DNA of 64,000 nt from Herpomyces periplanetae (taxonomy: Eukaryota; Ascomycota; Laboulbeniomycetes; Herpomycetales; Herpomycetaceae), in assembly GCA_009733715.1 (NCBI GenBank), contig WMKJ01000007.1, positions 124,001 to 188,000 of the forward strand. The letters are read 5' to 3'. The position numbers were made by a program, and so were the translations under genes. Below the pieces are notes generated by a model. It had not been told where the DNA came from. It ran no database searches and saw only the letters and a list, made by a program, of their open reading frames with translations. Below, in pieces: positions 45,552-56,043 of this stretch (positions within the stretch are counted from its first letter, which is position 1; every line of letters starts with the position of its first letter).

Positions 45552-46799
45552 CAATCCGATTGGATTGTGACGCATGGAATGGCTTTTTGGGCTTTTTTTT
45601 GAGGTGTACGGATAACTTTTAACGTGTTATATGGGCCAATGCGCTCGGTCGCGCTCCCGGGATTTATCAGTTGATTTACACACGAACATGGCATTTGCTT
45701 ACTTCTTCATTTTTGCGGGTTTCTTTGTTCACACAATCCTCGATAATCTGTCTTTGCCACTTCATTCTAACTAAACGATTTTACTTTTTGATATTTAACC
45801 ATGACATTGACCGTTGTGTTTATTCACGACACCATTCCCCTGCAATTCCTTCTGTGTAAATACTCATCCATACATTTGACATAATGGTTTAAAACTCTTT
45901 TTTCTGGCAATGCTACGTACTTATTTTTTAACTGAATAGATGTCGCATGTATTCACTCATTTGAGATGAATGATTTATTAAACCAGATCAGACCAAACCA
46001 CACAGTCAACTTCTTCATTGTCCCTTTGATCGCATCGCCAGTTTTTTAATGCAAAAACCAAGAATCTCCAGTTCGGAAAAATACTATACCCGCGCAGCAC
46101 CGGCAGATCCGATGCGGGACGGCACAATATTGATCCAGAAGGGGGATCGTGCACGGATCGGAATAATATAGTAACGAATGGGTGTGGCGGTGTACAGGTT
46201 GGTTTAGGCGAAATATTTGGGCGGAGAAGAGAAACGGATTGAAGGGTTATTGGTAGAAAGCAAAATGAATTTTTAATTATCCTTGTAATTAACCAGTTCA
46301 ATTTGACTGTCAGCCGATAATGATCTTGGATAAGCGTGTGTGAGGCAAAAATTTGGAGTTAACTTGGTACATTTATCATCAAAATGCCAGTTGGATATTC
46401 ATTTGTGGGTTAACTGGATTGTCAGGTAAGACTATATTTCATCAGAATACAAAAAATTGTCAACCATTTTAATATGTAAGGCAAGGATTAACTCGGAAAT
46501 TTAAAAATATTGCTTACGGCCGAAGTAGAGTTCATTATGTTTCGTTGAAGCAATAAGTTCCGGGACAGAATTATTTTAAAGTGGCAGACGTATTTAATCG
46601 TGTGCACATTACACGGTCTGGGTTGAAAGTTAAGAAACGGCTAGTTTAACTTGACGTGAAACGCCAAAGATCTTCTAGAGTAACTTAGACATTAGGTGGG
46701 GTGGTCAAATGAAAATTGTTAACAGCACAAGCATGCATTGTGGTATATTGTGATGGTGAATGAGGGAGTGTTCGTGATAAGTTTCGTTGGGCTGTGAAC
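45552..46799. other. Spacer between the ING-like and Hrr1-like genes
   Basis: 1.25 kb, AT-rich. A donor-like CAG/GTAAGA near 46425 could start a 5' UTR intron of the Hrr1-like gene. A 107-codon minus-strand frame (45978-46301) has no recognisable family and was not called. Confidence 0.45.
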
Positions 46800-49700
46800 A
46801 TGTCAAAAATTAAAACAAAAAAAATACCGTCTGTTAACTACGGTTGGGCAGACTTATGGCAAACAGTTGAAAGTAAGAAGATAGGGACAGAAGGTAATGC
46901 AGCTCGGAGAGTAAATGAATTATCATTAAATGCAAATGAACTTCAGGATGACTCGCGCCAAAATGTAACGATTGGTGAACTGCAAAACATTTATGATGAA
47001 GATGAGTCTGGAGGTGGGGATCTAGATGAGGATTTTTTAGATAATAAACTATATACGAAATATTGTCAAAACTTTTACCAACTCCGGCGAAAGGTCCAGA
47101 AGTACATGAGTACGGATAAGCTGCCACATGATGGACCAGATTGGGTAAATGCTTCGGAAGTTCCCACCTCTAGTGGTTTTATGAATGAACTAGAACAATA
47201 CGGGGATGGGTGTGCACTAGCTAATGATTCGGTCAACATTATTAAAGGAGTTTGGCAATCCAAAGAACATTACTTGGAGCGACAGTATAGATTACTGCGT
47301 GAGGATGCAGTTGGACCATTGCGCGCGGCTGTTTACAAGGTTCGAGGGCATCAGTGCCCGTGTGAGAAAGATTTTGGAAATTCCATTGGGATATATGATA
47401 AAGTTAAAGTAGCTTCGGTAATGCTAGCAAGCATTGGAGTCACCGTTAACGTCAAATTTTCTTTACGTCGAGTTGGTAAAAAAATCAATTGGGATCAATC
47501 AAAACGTCTGATGACCGGGTCGCTAGTAGCGCTTACCCCCGTAGAAGATATGTTTCGCACTAAGTTGTTAATTGGTACAATCGCAGCACGACCTTTATCA
47601 GGTCTGCAGGAAGATCCCCCAGAGATTGATCTAATTTTTTCAGACGTGATGGATACCCCGTTGGATACAGAGATGGAGTACATAATGATAGAAGAACGAT
47701 CGAGTTTTTTCGAGGCAAATAGACACTCGTTGCTAGCACTTCAAAAATTGCACCATGAAGCAATTCCCTTTCATGAGCATATTGTGGATTTGAAGACAGA
47801 AGTCAAGCCACCGGAGTATATTCTTAGTCAATCCAAGTATGATATTAAACAAATTCTCAATCGAGATGACAAGAATGATGCCGAACCTCCAAGTCATATA
47901 GTCGACGTGTTAAATGACTGGCCTAGAGCACCAAATTGTCCTTTGGATGAATCCCAGCTGGAAGCGTTGCAGCGAATGTTAACTAAACGGATCAGTATTA
48001 TTCAAGGCCCACCTGGAACAGGTAAAACGCACATTTCGGTTCAGGCATTGAAGATTCTTTTGGATAATACGCAAATTGGGGAACCTCCATTGATTGTGAC
48101 ATGTCAGACAAATCATGCTTTAGATCAATTGTTGCGACATGTTTCTACGTTTGAGGAGCGGTTCATGCGATTAGGTAGTCGATCTAAAGATCAAGATGTG
48201 ATCAAGAAGCGAACTCTGTTGAACATTCGACGAAATATCAGCTTTCCTCAGATGGCAGTTGGGGATTTTCGGAAGGCGGTTAAATCGATGGCAAATATAG
48301 CGAAACGAGCAAAAGTAGTATTGGAACCATTGCGTAACGAAAGTCGTGAAATGCTCGATGCGAGTTTATACCAGCGTTACGGAATCTTGAACAGCGAGCA
48401 GATTGACTGCCTTGAGAAAGGAAACAATTCGTGGACACAAGGAAGAGTTAGCACGATTGAAGGATCGGGAGTCTTTGGAAAATGGCTTGGTACAGACTTA
48501 ATGGAGCAGCAACGAACATTCGAAAGTGATGAATCATTCTTTGAGTTTGAAGAAGCTGAATTGGAATTTGAGGCATTTAAGGAAATTGAGGCAGAGGCTT
48601 TGATTTCAGATGGTCATCACGATATGTTGCGCGGGATTAAGATTGTGTTGCATGACAACTTTGCGGCTCGCCAGCGGGTGAATCTTTCGAATGATGAGTG
48701 CGTTAAAATGCTTAAAGAAAACAACTTATACAAGATTGATCAAAAGTATCGTTCGGCTATATTCATGTATTGCTACCGTGAACTTAAGCAGCGGATTTTA
48801 CAAGAATTTAGAACAATTGCTGAAGAATTTACCCGGGAAGTTGGCCGACGAAAAACTGCTTCATTCGTGCGGGATATGTATCTCCTTCAACAATGCAAGA
48901 TGATTGGAATTACGGTAACTGGATTCAGCAAATTTCGGGGTATGCTGTCGGCCTTAGAACCTAAAATCGTATTAATCGAAGAAGCAGCTCAAACTATGGA
49001 AGCGCCTGTGGTAGCGACACTTCTACCATCAGTGCAACACATGATTTTAATTGGCGATCATTTGCAGCTTCGGCCTCAATGTCATTTACGTCGACTTGAA
49101 AATAAACCATACTACCTCAACGTATCATTGTTTGAACGTTTAGTTCGCAATGGTGTGGAGTACTCTTCATTACGGCGACAACGGCGCATGATTCCGGAAG
49201 TTCGAAGATTATTGGCGCCCATCTACGGCGATCTAATCATCGATCATCCCAGTGTTTGTGATAAAACTGTACGAGGTCGGGTGCCGGGAATGGGCTTAAT
49301 TAACTCGTTTTTCTTTACACACACTGCACCTGAGTCACAAGATGATCATGCTTCCTCCGTGAACGAAGCTGAAGCAGATATCATCGTCGGATTTTTCGAA
49401 TACCTTATACTGAATGGATTATCCGGTCACCAAATAACAATTTTAACCTTTTACAATGGACAGCGAAAACGGATTTTTAGACTGTTGGGTAAATGTGCCA
49501 ACTTACGCGGTCACGAATTAAAAGTCGTGACGGTTGATTCGTATCAAGGCGAGGAAAATGATGTGATTTTATTATCTCTCGTGCGTAATAATCAAATGTC
49601 ACAGATCGGTTTCGTGGGAATTAGCAATCGGGTGTGCGTTGCAATTTCACGAGCACGAATTGGTTTATACATCTTTGGCAATGGAGAACTTCTTTGCGCG

Positions 49701-51191
49701 TGTAACAAAACCTGGCTTAAAATTTTAGGCGTCATGTCAGGAATTGACGGTGAACCTGCCCCGAACAAACCACGCCGACGACTAGGCTTGGGATTACCCT
49801 TAACGTGTAAAAATCACGGCAATGTCGTTTACATCGACAAGCCGCAGGCTTGGAAATCTCTTCACGGGGGGTGTCGACAAAAGTGTCATGAAGTATTACC
49901 CTGTGGACATGCTTGTTTTCTGAATTGCCATCCATTTCCTCATGACCAGATAAAATGCCGGGCAATGTGTGGAGCTATGCTGAGTTGTGGTCACACTTGT
50001 CAACAAACCTGTGGCTCCGTGTGCTTTTGTACGCCGTGTAATGGTGGAGGAATTATCTCGTTTGATGTCGTTGACCAAGCGTACATGCAGCCGCCATTTT
50101 TCAGTCGTAACAAAACTCTCCCGCCTGCTACCGTCATTTCACCTGGTTCTCTGCCTCCCACAGTATCACGCACTATTGATTCTTCCATTTATGCTAATAC
50201 TTATGCCACTGTCCCTACTCCTTTGTTCACTTCCCAAGTTACCAAACTTGCGCAAACGCCTGTAATTGTTTCCGAGACTGCATTGCCGTCTGCTCCCGTT
50301 TCATCATCCGTTGAGACTACATCAACTACACCTGGCATCACCATTACGACATCCTTACCAGTTTCCCTTCCAACCCTGAACAAAACCACCACTTCTACCA
50401 CTGCACCCACACCCACACCTGCATTCGTATCCACATCTGCACCTGCGTTCGCTCCCGCTCCCGCTCCCGCTTCCTCTTCTCCTAGCACCAAAACTAGATC
50501 CAAAAAGTTTATTTATGCAGCTAAACGACCATTAATAGCACAAACCAAAAATCCTTCCTTCGCGGCTGTTGCAGCGGCTGCAGCTGCAGCTGCAGCATTA
50601 CCACTCAGTAATGGATTACCCGAGTTACCGTTACCTGATATGCCATCACCGTCTGGACCTAAACGATATCCGTGTGTAAGTGACAACGACAGCCAGGCTT
50701 CTGATGATTTACCGAATTCCTCCTCCATCCTCGATGACCCACCTGATCTGTCATCTTTGCCAATACCCGCTCTCTCACCACTCAAACCGTCCATTGCTAC
50801 TCAACCATTCCCCATCTCTTCTTCATGCTCGTATAGTGATTTTGACAATGCCCTTCCTACGTTCCAAAGCGTACTACCATCCTCCACGACACCCCTGCTT
50901 ACTAGTGTGAACAAGGCCAAAGCATCACCCATTGAAACGCTAATCGACCTTGAATTAGTGTACCCAAGTATCCAGACTGTTTCGGGAAATGGGATTGCCC
51001 CGGAAGTGTTAACTCACGGCATGGAATGTGCAGCACTATTACCCCAACGTGTGTGTGAAACCGCAACACTAAACTCTTCATCCTCACCACAATGTTTGTC
51101 CCCTGTTACTGCAAATATTACACTTGAACTGGAGTGTCTGTCTAATGTTATTGGTGAAGATATGTTGAACAGCCTAAGTTTACTAGACTAA
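46800..51191 (+). CDS. Hrr1/ZNFX1-type SF1 RNA helicase with NF-X1 zinc fingers
   Basis: Superfamily 1 helicase of the family containing fission yeast Hrr1, a partner of the RNA-dependent RNA polymerase in RNAi heterochromatin, and animal ZNFX1. Single exon of 1,463 residues; ATG at 46800. N-terminal 380 residues include an acidic stretch and a beta-rich domain (SVMLASIGVTVNVKFSLRRVG). Helicase motifs: QLEALQRMLTKRISIIQGPPGTGKT (Walker A, about 402-412), NHALDQLLRH, motif II VLIEEAAQTMEAPV (about 725), motif III LIGDHLQLRPQ, SLRRQRRMIPEV, motif V VVTVDSYQGEENDVILLSLVR and motif VI NRVCVAISRAR. Residues 1002-1080 carry NF-X1-type Cys/His repeats (CHEVLPCGHACFLNCH, CGAMLSCGHTCQQTC). A tail of about 380 residues is Ser/Thr/Pro-rich with a polyalanine run near 1255. 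Hrr1 lacks such a tail as far as I recall. Confidence 0.9.
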   Translation: MSKIKTKKIPSVNYGWADLWQTVESKKIGTEGNAARRVNELSLNANELQDDSRQNVTIGELQNIYDEDESGGGDLDEDFLDNKLYTKYCQNFYQLRRKVQKYMSTDKLPHDGPDWVNASEVPTSSGFMNELEQYGDGCALANDSVNIIKGVWQSKEHYLERQYRLLREDAVGPLRAAVYKVRGHQCPCEKDFGNSIGIYDKVKVASVMLASIGVTVNVKFSLRRVGKKINWDQSKRLMTGSLVALTPVEDMFRTKLLIGTIAARPLSGLQEDPPEIDLIFSDVMDTPLDTEMEYIMIEERSSFFEANRHSLLALQKLHHEAIPFHEHIVDLKTEVKPPEYILSQSKYDIKQILNRDDKNDAEPPSHIVDVLNDWPRAPNCPLDESQLEALQRMLTKRISIIQGPPGTGKTHISVQALKILLDNTQIGEPPLIVTCQTNHALDQLLRHVSTFEERFMRLGSRSKDQDVIKKRTLLNIRRNISFPQMAVGDFRKAVKSMANIAKRAKVVLEPLRNESREMLDASLYQRYGILNSEQIDCLEKGNNSWTQGRVSTIEGSGVFGKWLGTDLMEQQRTFESDESFFEFEEAELEFEAFKEIEAEALISDGHHDMLRGIKIVLHDNFAARQRVNLSNDECVKMLKENNLYKIDQKYRSAIFMYCYRELKQRILQEFRTIAEEFTREVGRRKTASFVRDMYLLQQCKMIGITVTGFSKFRGMLSALEPKIVLIEEAAQTMEAPVVATLLPSVQHMILIGDHLQLRPQCHLRRLENKPYYLNVSLFERLVRNGVEYSSLRRQRRMIPEVRRLLAPIYGDLIIDHPSVCDKTVRGRVPGMGLINSFFFTHTAPESQDDHASSVNEAEADIIVGFFEYLILNGLSGHQITILTFYNGQRKRIFRLLGKCANLRGHELKVVTVDSYQGEENDVILLSLVRNNQMSQIGFVGISNRVCVAISRARIGLYIFGNGELLCACNKTWLKILGVMSGIDGEPAPNKPRRRLGLGLPLTCKNHGNVVYIDKPQAWKSLHGGCRQKCHEVLPCGHACFLNCHPFPHDQIKCRAMCGAMLSCGHTCQQTCGSVCFCTPCNGGGIISFDVVDQAYMQPPFFSRNKTLPPATVISPGSLPPTVSRTIDSSIYANTYATVPTPLFTSQVTKLAQTPVIVSETALPSAPVSSSVETTSTTPGITITTSLPVSLPTLNKTTTSTTAPTPTPAFVSTSAPAFAPAPAPASSSPSTKTRSKKFIYAAKRPLIAQTKNPSFAAVAAAAAAAAALPLSNGLPELPLPDMPSPSGPKRYPCVSDNDSQASDDLPNSSSILDDPPDLSSLPIPALSPLKPSIATQPFPISSSCSYSDFDNALPTFQSVLPSSTTPLLTSVNKAKASPIETLIDLELVYPSIQTVSGNGIAPEVLTHGMECAALLPQRVCETATLNSSSSPQCLSPVTANITLELECLSNVIGEDMLNSLSLLD

Positions 51192-51353
51192 GTCGCATGA
51201 ATTGGAACACTGAAGAATCTGTTTAGCTCAATTTACATACAACGAAGCAAGTTTGCCCGTAGATAGTTAATCTTGGAAAGGTAAATGCGCACTCCATTTA
51301 CCAAATGTACAAATGGGGAACAGGTAGCCGTGTATATAAGCTCACGTAAATAT

Positions 51354-52738
51354 TTAACGTGAAAGTAGCGTATCCGGCGTTGGAAATATCTTGATAACTC
51401 CACGTTTTCTATCGTTTAAAGGAACACCGTACCGGGAGCGCCCAGGCTTAAAAATCCAGTCAGGATAATTTATAACCTTCTGGGCAGATAATGCGAACGA
51501 CGAGGTCGCGGGGTTAAGTTTACCATCTACCGTCATGTTAACGAATAAAAATGTTGACTTGGAAGCGCGAACTTGAACTACGCTGGCTGAGCGTGTTCGG
51601 CGCGCAGCTGTAATAGCGACGCGGCGCGCTTGGGTAACTTGATCGTCGTAGCGGATTCGTTGGGTATTGCGTGCACTTCGAGATTCCTCTAAAGAATCAT
51701 CCAATAGTTCAGGAAGTGGTAAACGAGCGTCCAAGGGTAGCAATCGTGGATTAAATGCTCGCGCCGCATCAGCGCGTGTGAAAACGCGACTTTCCGGGAC
51801 CGGATGAAACACGGGTTGTCGCGTGTAAGCGTGTATTGGTACATCATTGACTTCTTCGTGTCGCGTTGTTACTGCGCTTGTTACCCCAACTCCCGCTGCC
51901 ACTGTTGTAGTAGCCGTACCCATACCTGACTCCCCCGTTAACTTGGTCACAGGAAGCATACTTAGTATCGTATTAGCGTAAACATCTGCGGTAGGTCGAC
52001 CCTGTTAACACCCTTAAATTAGTTAAATCAACGCTACCGATCGCAATTAAGGTCTAGTAAGCGTGTGCGAATATGTTCACAAGTCTGTGCACATCAATTT
52101 CAGTTAACGTGTGTCAGACGTGTGTGAAAGGAGGCTACACGTTTTAATCATGTTCACTAACGAATCTTCAAGACTAATCGTTACGTTTAAAAACCTTTTC
52201 ATCATCATTCACACGTTAACGAAGCTGCGTGCGCCCTTACACTTACCTCGCTGATCCATCTGTCTTCAATCGCTGCTAAGCGTACGACTGCGCATATACG
52301 TGGAATGCTAACGTTTAAGTCGCCGCTAACACGACGTATCGAATGTTTTAACGTATTGACCCGGCGAACAATTTCCGCGCGAACATCAGGTCCGAGAATT
52401 GATTCACTACGAAACGTTGGGTTCAAAGGAAATGGTCTTTGTACGCTACCACTGTTTCCTTCACTCCAGTTTGCTTCACTTGACCCACCTCGTCGTCCCG
52501 TTGATCGCCCATCAGTTGTGTACGCCGTAACGTAGTTCGTACGGCCTGAACGTCCTTGACGAAAATTTTCTCCCGGCCCGTTTAACCACGCGTTTAGACG
52601 GCCCTGTAGAGCCGCATCTACTTCCTCACGCGATTTACTATGTGATCGACGTTGAAACCCCAACACTCCTCCCCTTAAGCTTTTCCATGCAACATCCCCG
52701 ATAAATGCCATAAAAGTTGCCCCCGAACTGCCTATCAT
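51354..52738 (-). CDS. Mitochondrial small ribosomal subunit protein mS45 (Bot1p/Mrps35 family)
   Basis: Two exons, 52247-52738 and 51354-52001 (donor gtaagt, acceptor gttaacag), give 379 residues. The N-terminus, with few acids and several basic residues (MIGSSGATFMAFIGDVAWKS, then GGVLGFQRRS), fits a mitochondrial presequence. A block WLNGPGENFRQGRSGRTNYV follows. The family helix region is FPLNPTFRSESILGPDVRAEI followed by LNVSIPRICAVVRLAAIEDRW (about 107-160), matching the NPxFxPxxPLS...V..L...F.VS..RVEAVLRLKA.E..W pattern of Bot1p-type proteins as I recall it. The C-terminus (INYPDWIFKPGRSRYGVP) resembles mitoribosomal proteins. Bot1p is needed for mitochondrial translation in fission yeast. 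The call rests on pattern memory, so an unrelated mitochondrial protein is possible. Confidence 0.75.
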
Positions 52739-53667
52739 GCAATCATTTCAAGAATTAGTCCCTTCAAAATCATCCCAACAACCTAATGCCCATATATATA
52801 TCTACTCTACTGTGAGTCACGTGCAGACTTACTAATCGCCCTACCCAAGCCGCACGCGCAGAGCGGGCGGAGTTAGGACACGATGGAGATGTGGCAATAC
52901 TTCAGGGTTTGATGAGACGTAAAATAAAGCATAGCGTGTATACGTGCAAAATGTAATTTAAATACTGCATAAACTAACTAAATGGGGAACTTTGTCATGT
53001 TTGCCCGGAAAATGCCAATGAGGCTTATATATGCAAAGCTACATGGAGTATGGATAGCGAGCATCCAGGCGCAGACAAATGATGCGAAGATAAATAGCCG
53101 TGGCACGTAAAGTCGTAGCCAAATACGCACGCGCGCACAAGCAGCGCAGAAAAGTGATACCTAGCACACCAACATGATAATGGTGCAAGGTATGGGTGCG
53201 TAGACTTATTGGCAAAATGAAAACATTGTAACAAAAAACCAAAGAATTAACGACTGCACGGGAAACAAGCAGGATGGACTTGACCCCACACTAAATAAAG
53301 CATTACGAGAATCAACTTCAGCCGGAGCAAGCTGGCTGACTAATAGTGAACCGGGTTCATTGTACGGACACAACAGCCAGCATGCCAGAGGTTGAAATAG
53401 CTGAATAGACTCTGGAATAAGTGCAAAACATTATGAAGTGGAAGTTAAACTTCCGAAAGCAATGCAATTAAGCGAATAAAAACATACGTATATGCGCGCA
53501 CGCACACACATGAAGAGTTAATGCCATGAACGTAGACAAATACGCTCGAGTGTGCAAGGACGTACAAACACATACATAAATATCAAATAACACTACAGTA
53601 TCTCGCAAATCGAATGACATTTGAGCAAATCATGAGAATATGACGTCAACTTTTCTAATGTGATATA
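52739..53667. other. Spacer between mS45 promoter and the Whi3-like 3' end
   Basis: 0.93 kb. A GAGTCACGTG element (CACGTG at 52818-52823) sits 80 bases before the mS45 start. The right half is A-rich 3' flank of the Whi3-like gene with a CA-rich run near 53491-53510. No gene seen. Confidence 0.5.
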
Positions 53668-56043
53668 TTACCGTCCCATCATGTATGCTGAATAATTATT
53701 GTTCAGGCCCGAAACTTGGCTGTCTAGCAGGGGATCAGCGGACAAAGCAGTGTATCGAGCTGCTGAGTTATTCAAGTTTAAGCCAAGATTAAGTGAAGAC
53801 AGATTGCAGAGAGAAGAATCGTAGGCGCCGGTTGGTGTGGTGGAAACCGATGGTAGGGAGACGTATATGTTAGACGAATTGGAAGTTTGGGATAGGCCCG
53901 GTGGAAGTGAAACAACGGACGAGACAGGCGGCATGGGACAATGAGAAACTTGATTAATGGACGATGTAGAATGCGTACCGCCGCTGGGAAGTAGACCACG
54001 AGGTGTACTGGGTGAGACAAGGTTGGATGAATTGGTATTTTGGCTAGAACGAACTCCGAGAGGATTCTTTGAGAAGGAGAGCCGAATACCACCCTTAACA
54101 CTGTTATGCAAAGGATGCCCGTACAATTCATTCAATGCTTTAGTAGCAAATGACACATCTTCGAATTCAACGAAACACATCGGTCCTTTCTGTTTGGTAC
54201 GGAAGCACAACCGTTTGTACCCACGTTGTTTCGAGAACATCGCTTTGAGTTCCTCCTCCGACGTACCCGCCGGCAAATTCCCAACGTAGAGCGTATTACA
54301 CGGAGGGTTCTGATCGGCAGGGTTAACAGGAGGTAGAAGAGCATGACGTTGAGGGTATGCCTGAGCTGCATTAGGAAAATGGAAAACCTTTTGATTAGAC
54401 CCTGCACCGTTAACAACGATACCATTGTTCGTACTACCGGTACTGTTAGCACCAACAGATGTACCAGAACCATTCCCACCTGAATGAGGGGATTGAAGCG
54501 AACTGATTGGGGGTGGCATCGTAATAACCGGCGAAGATAGACATGATAACGGGGAGACGAAATTAACAAAAGGAGAGTGATTATCCCGGGACGAATTACC
54601 CTCTGACGTATTAACGGAGTGAGAATGAGTATTAAGTGAAAGACCGGGAAAACGAAGGGGTGCAACAGTGTTATTTGCATTGTTACCCGCCCCAACATTT
54701 CCCACTCCATTTGTAGCGAGCTGAGAAATATGAGAATTATTCATCATTCGGGAAACAGAATTGGGAATGGAAGCCTGAGCATCAGCATGAAGATTATTGA
54801 ATAAGTTTGACGAGGATGACGTAGACGAAGATGGAGCAGACGTAGGATGTGGATCTGCTAAACGGAAACTCGAACTAAGATCAAACGAATCGCCATGAGG
54901 CGACGTAATAGATGGCGAACAACTAGAAGCAACATTGCGCTCCATCAGAAGAAACGTTTCGCTGAATCGGGAAGGCTGACGTGGTAATGGGAAAGTAGCC
55001 GAAAATGCAGAGGCTAACCCTCCGGCACTACCACAACTACTTCCAATGCCAATGCCAGATGTCGAAGTAGTAGTAGGAGCGTACCTCAAAGGGGCGGGGG
55101 CTACGGCGGTAGCTGTCAAATTGTTTGAAGCACAAGACGTATCAGCCTCCATCGATAGAGAATTGAGAGAATTAATAATCGACGAGCCGTTTTTAGCCTT
55201 TGGCAAAAAATTGTCTTGAACAAAATCAACAATCATTAGAGCAGAGTTGGCCATATTGGCTTTTCCGTTTAGTCGGTCGCGGGCTTCATTGGCACCAGAA
55301 TGAGTTTTGAACCGAGCCACGGCAGACAAGAAACCCACATCATCAGGGTGTTTCAAAGAAACAAAGTCAACGTCAATCAAATCCTTGGCAAAAAGAAGCA
55401 TACAGCGCAGAGATTGAGATGTGGTATTAGAGGGTAGCTTGCGAAGAATGATGCTCGGAGCAAAAATATCATTAGCGGGCGACGTAGAAGACAAACCAAG
55501 GTCCAAACTTCCCAATCCGGCAACATAAGATGCAGGTGCCGCAGTTGAGGCAGAACATTGTACTGAACAAGGAACAGTGCCACTAGCACAGGTAACACTC
55601 ATTGTAGTTGTGACAGCTTGTTGATTTGGTTGTAGACCAACGCTAGTAGCCCCAAGAAAGGAACTTCGATTAGATGATTCAGTGGAGGAAATAGTCGGGG
55701 AATTTAAAGGTAGAGCGGTTGTCGTAAAATTTAAAGATGCCGAAGAGGTAGAAGATGAAGATGAGTTGGCTGTGGACAAAGGAGATGAGGCGAGAGCGGA
55801 AGAATGGGAGGAAGTAATGGGTGAAGTAAGATCCGTAGGTGAAGCCCCGACCTCGGAAGAATCGTTTGAGCTGTTTCCAGCGGGAGCCTGATTATAGACG
55901 AAAGGATCTGAGGTTATTTTTGACACAAGAGAAGGACGCGCAGCAAACGGAAGACTCTTAGTTGAGCTGCCAATGAGGTTAAATGAGCTCGCGGATGCTT
56001 CTTTTCCAAAGGATGTAACGGGAGTAGGAGTACACCAATTCAT
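53668..56043 (-). CDS. Whi3/Scw1-type RNA-binding protein
   Basis: Cytoplasmic mRNA-binding protein; Whi3 restrains the G1 cyclin Cln3 in budding yeast and positions cyclin and formin mRNAs in a filamentous relative, and Scw1 affects septation and wall strength in fission yeast. One exon of 791 residues; ATG at 56043 ([18 protein letters not shown]), since upstream in-frame codons offer only a TTG. Ser/Thr-rich N-terminus, then a first RRM-like domain at about 192-275 ([20 protein letters not shown], then [19 protein letters not shown]). A long Ser/Asn/Gly-rich linker follows, then the diagnostic second RRM at about 580-665: [52 protein letters not shown] and [15 protein letters not shown]. 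The last 130 residues are Ser-rich. Linker composition suits condensate formation. Confidence 0.93.
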   Translation of the reverse strand: MNWCTPTPVTSFGKEASASSFNLIGSSTKSLPFAARPSLVSKITSDPFVYNQAPAGNSSNDSSEVGASPTDLTSPITSSHSSALASSPLSTANSSSSSTSSASLNFTTTALPLNSPTISSTESSNRSSFLGATSVGLQPNQQAVTTTMSVTCASGTVPCSVQCSASTAAPASYVAGLGSLDLGLSSTSPANDIFAPSIILRKLPSNTTSQSLRCMLLFAKDLIDVDFVSLKHPDDVGFLSAVARFKTHSGANEARDRLNGKANMANSALMIVDFVQDNFLPKAKNGSSIINSLNSLSMEADTSCASNNLTATAVAPAPLRYAPTTTSTSGIGIGSSCGSAGGLASAFSATFPLPRQPSRFSETFLLMERNVASSCSPSITSPHGDSFDLSSSFRLADPHPTSAPSSSTSSSSNLFNNLHADAQASIPNSVSRMMNNSHISQLATNGVGNVGAGNNANNTVAPLRFPGLSLNTHSHSVNTSEGNSSRDNHSPFVNFVSPLSCLSSPVITMPPPISSLQSPHSGGNGSGTSVGANSTGSTNNGIVVNGAGSNQKVFHFPNAAQAYPQRHALLPPVNPADQNPPCNTLYVGNLPAGTSEEELKAMFSKQRGYKRLCFRTKQKGPMCFVEFEDVSFATKALNELYGHPLHNSVKGGIRLSFSKNPLGVRSSQNTNSSNLVSPSTPRGLLPSGGTHSTSSINQVSHCPMPPVSSVVSLPPGLSQTSNSSNIYVSLPSVSTTPTGAYDSSLCNLSSLNLGLNLNNSAARYTALSADPLLDSQVSGLNNNYSAYMMGR

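Noticed and set aside
45978-46301. 107-codon minus-strand frame in the ING/Hrr1-like spacer
   Set aside because: No homology recognised, no splice partners and no promoter signal; could be real but cannot be supported.
54132-54710. 192-codon minus-strand frame in the Whi3-like gene
   Set aside because: Same strand but other frame of a well-supported RRM protein; composition is an out-of-frame artefact.
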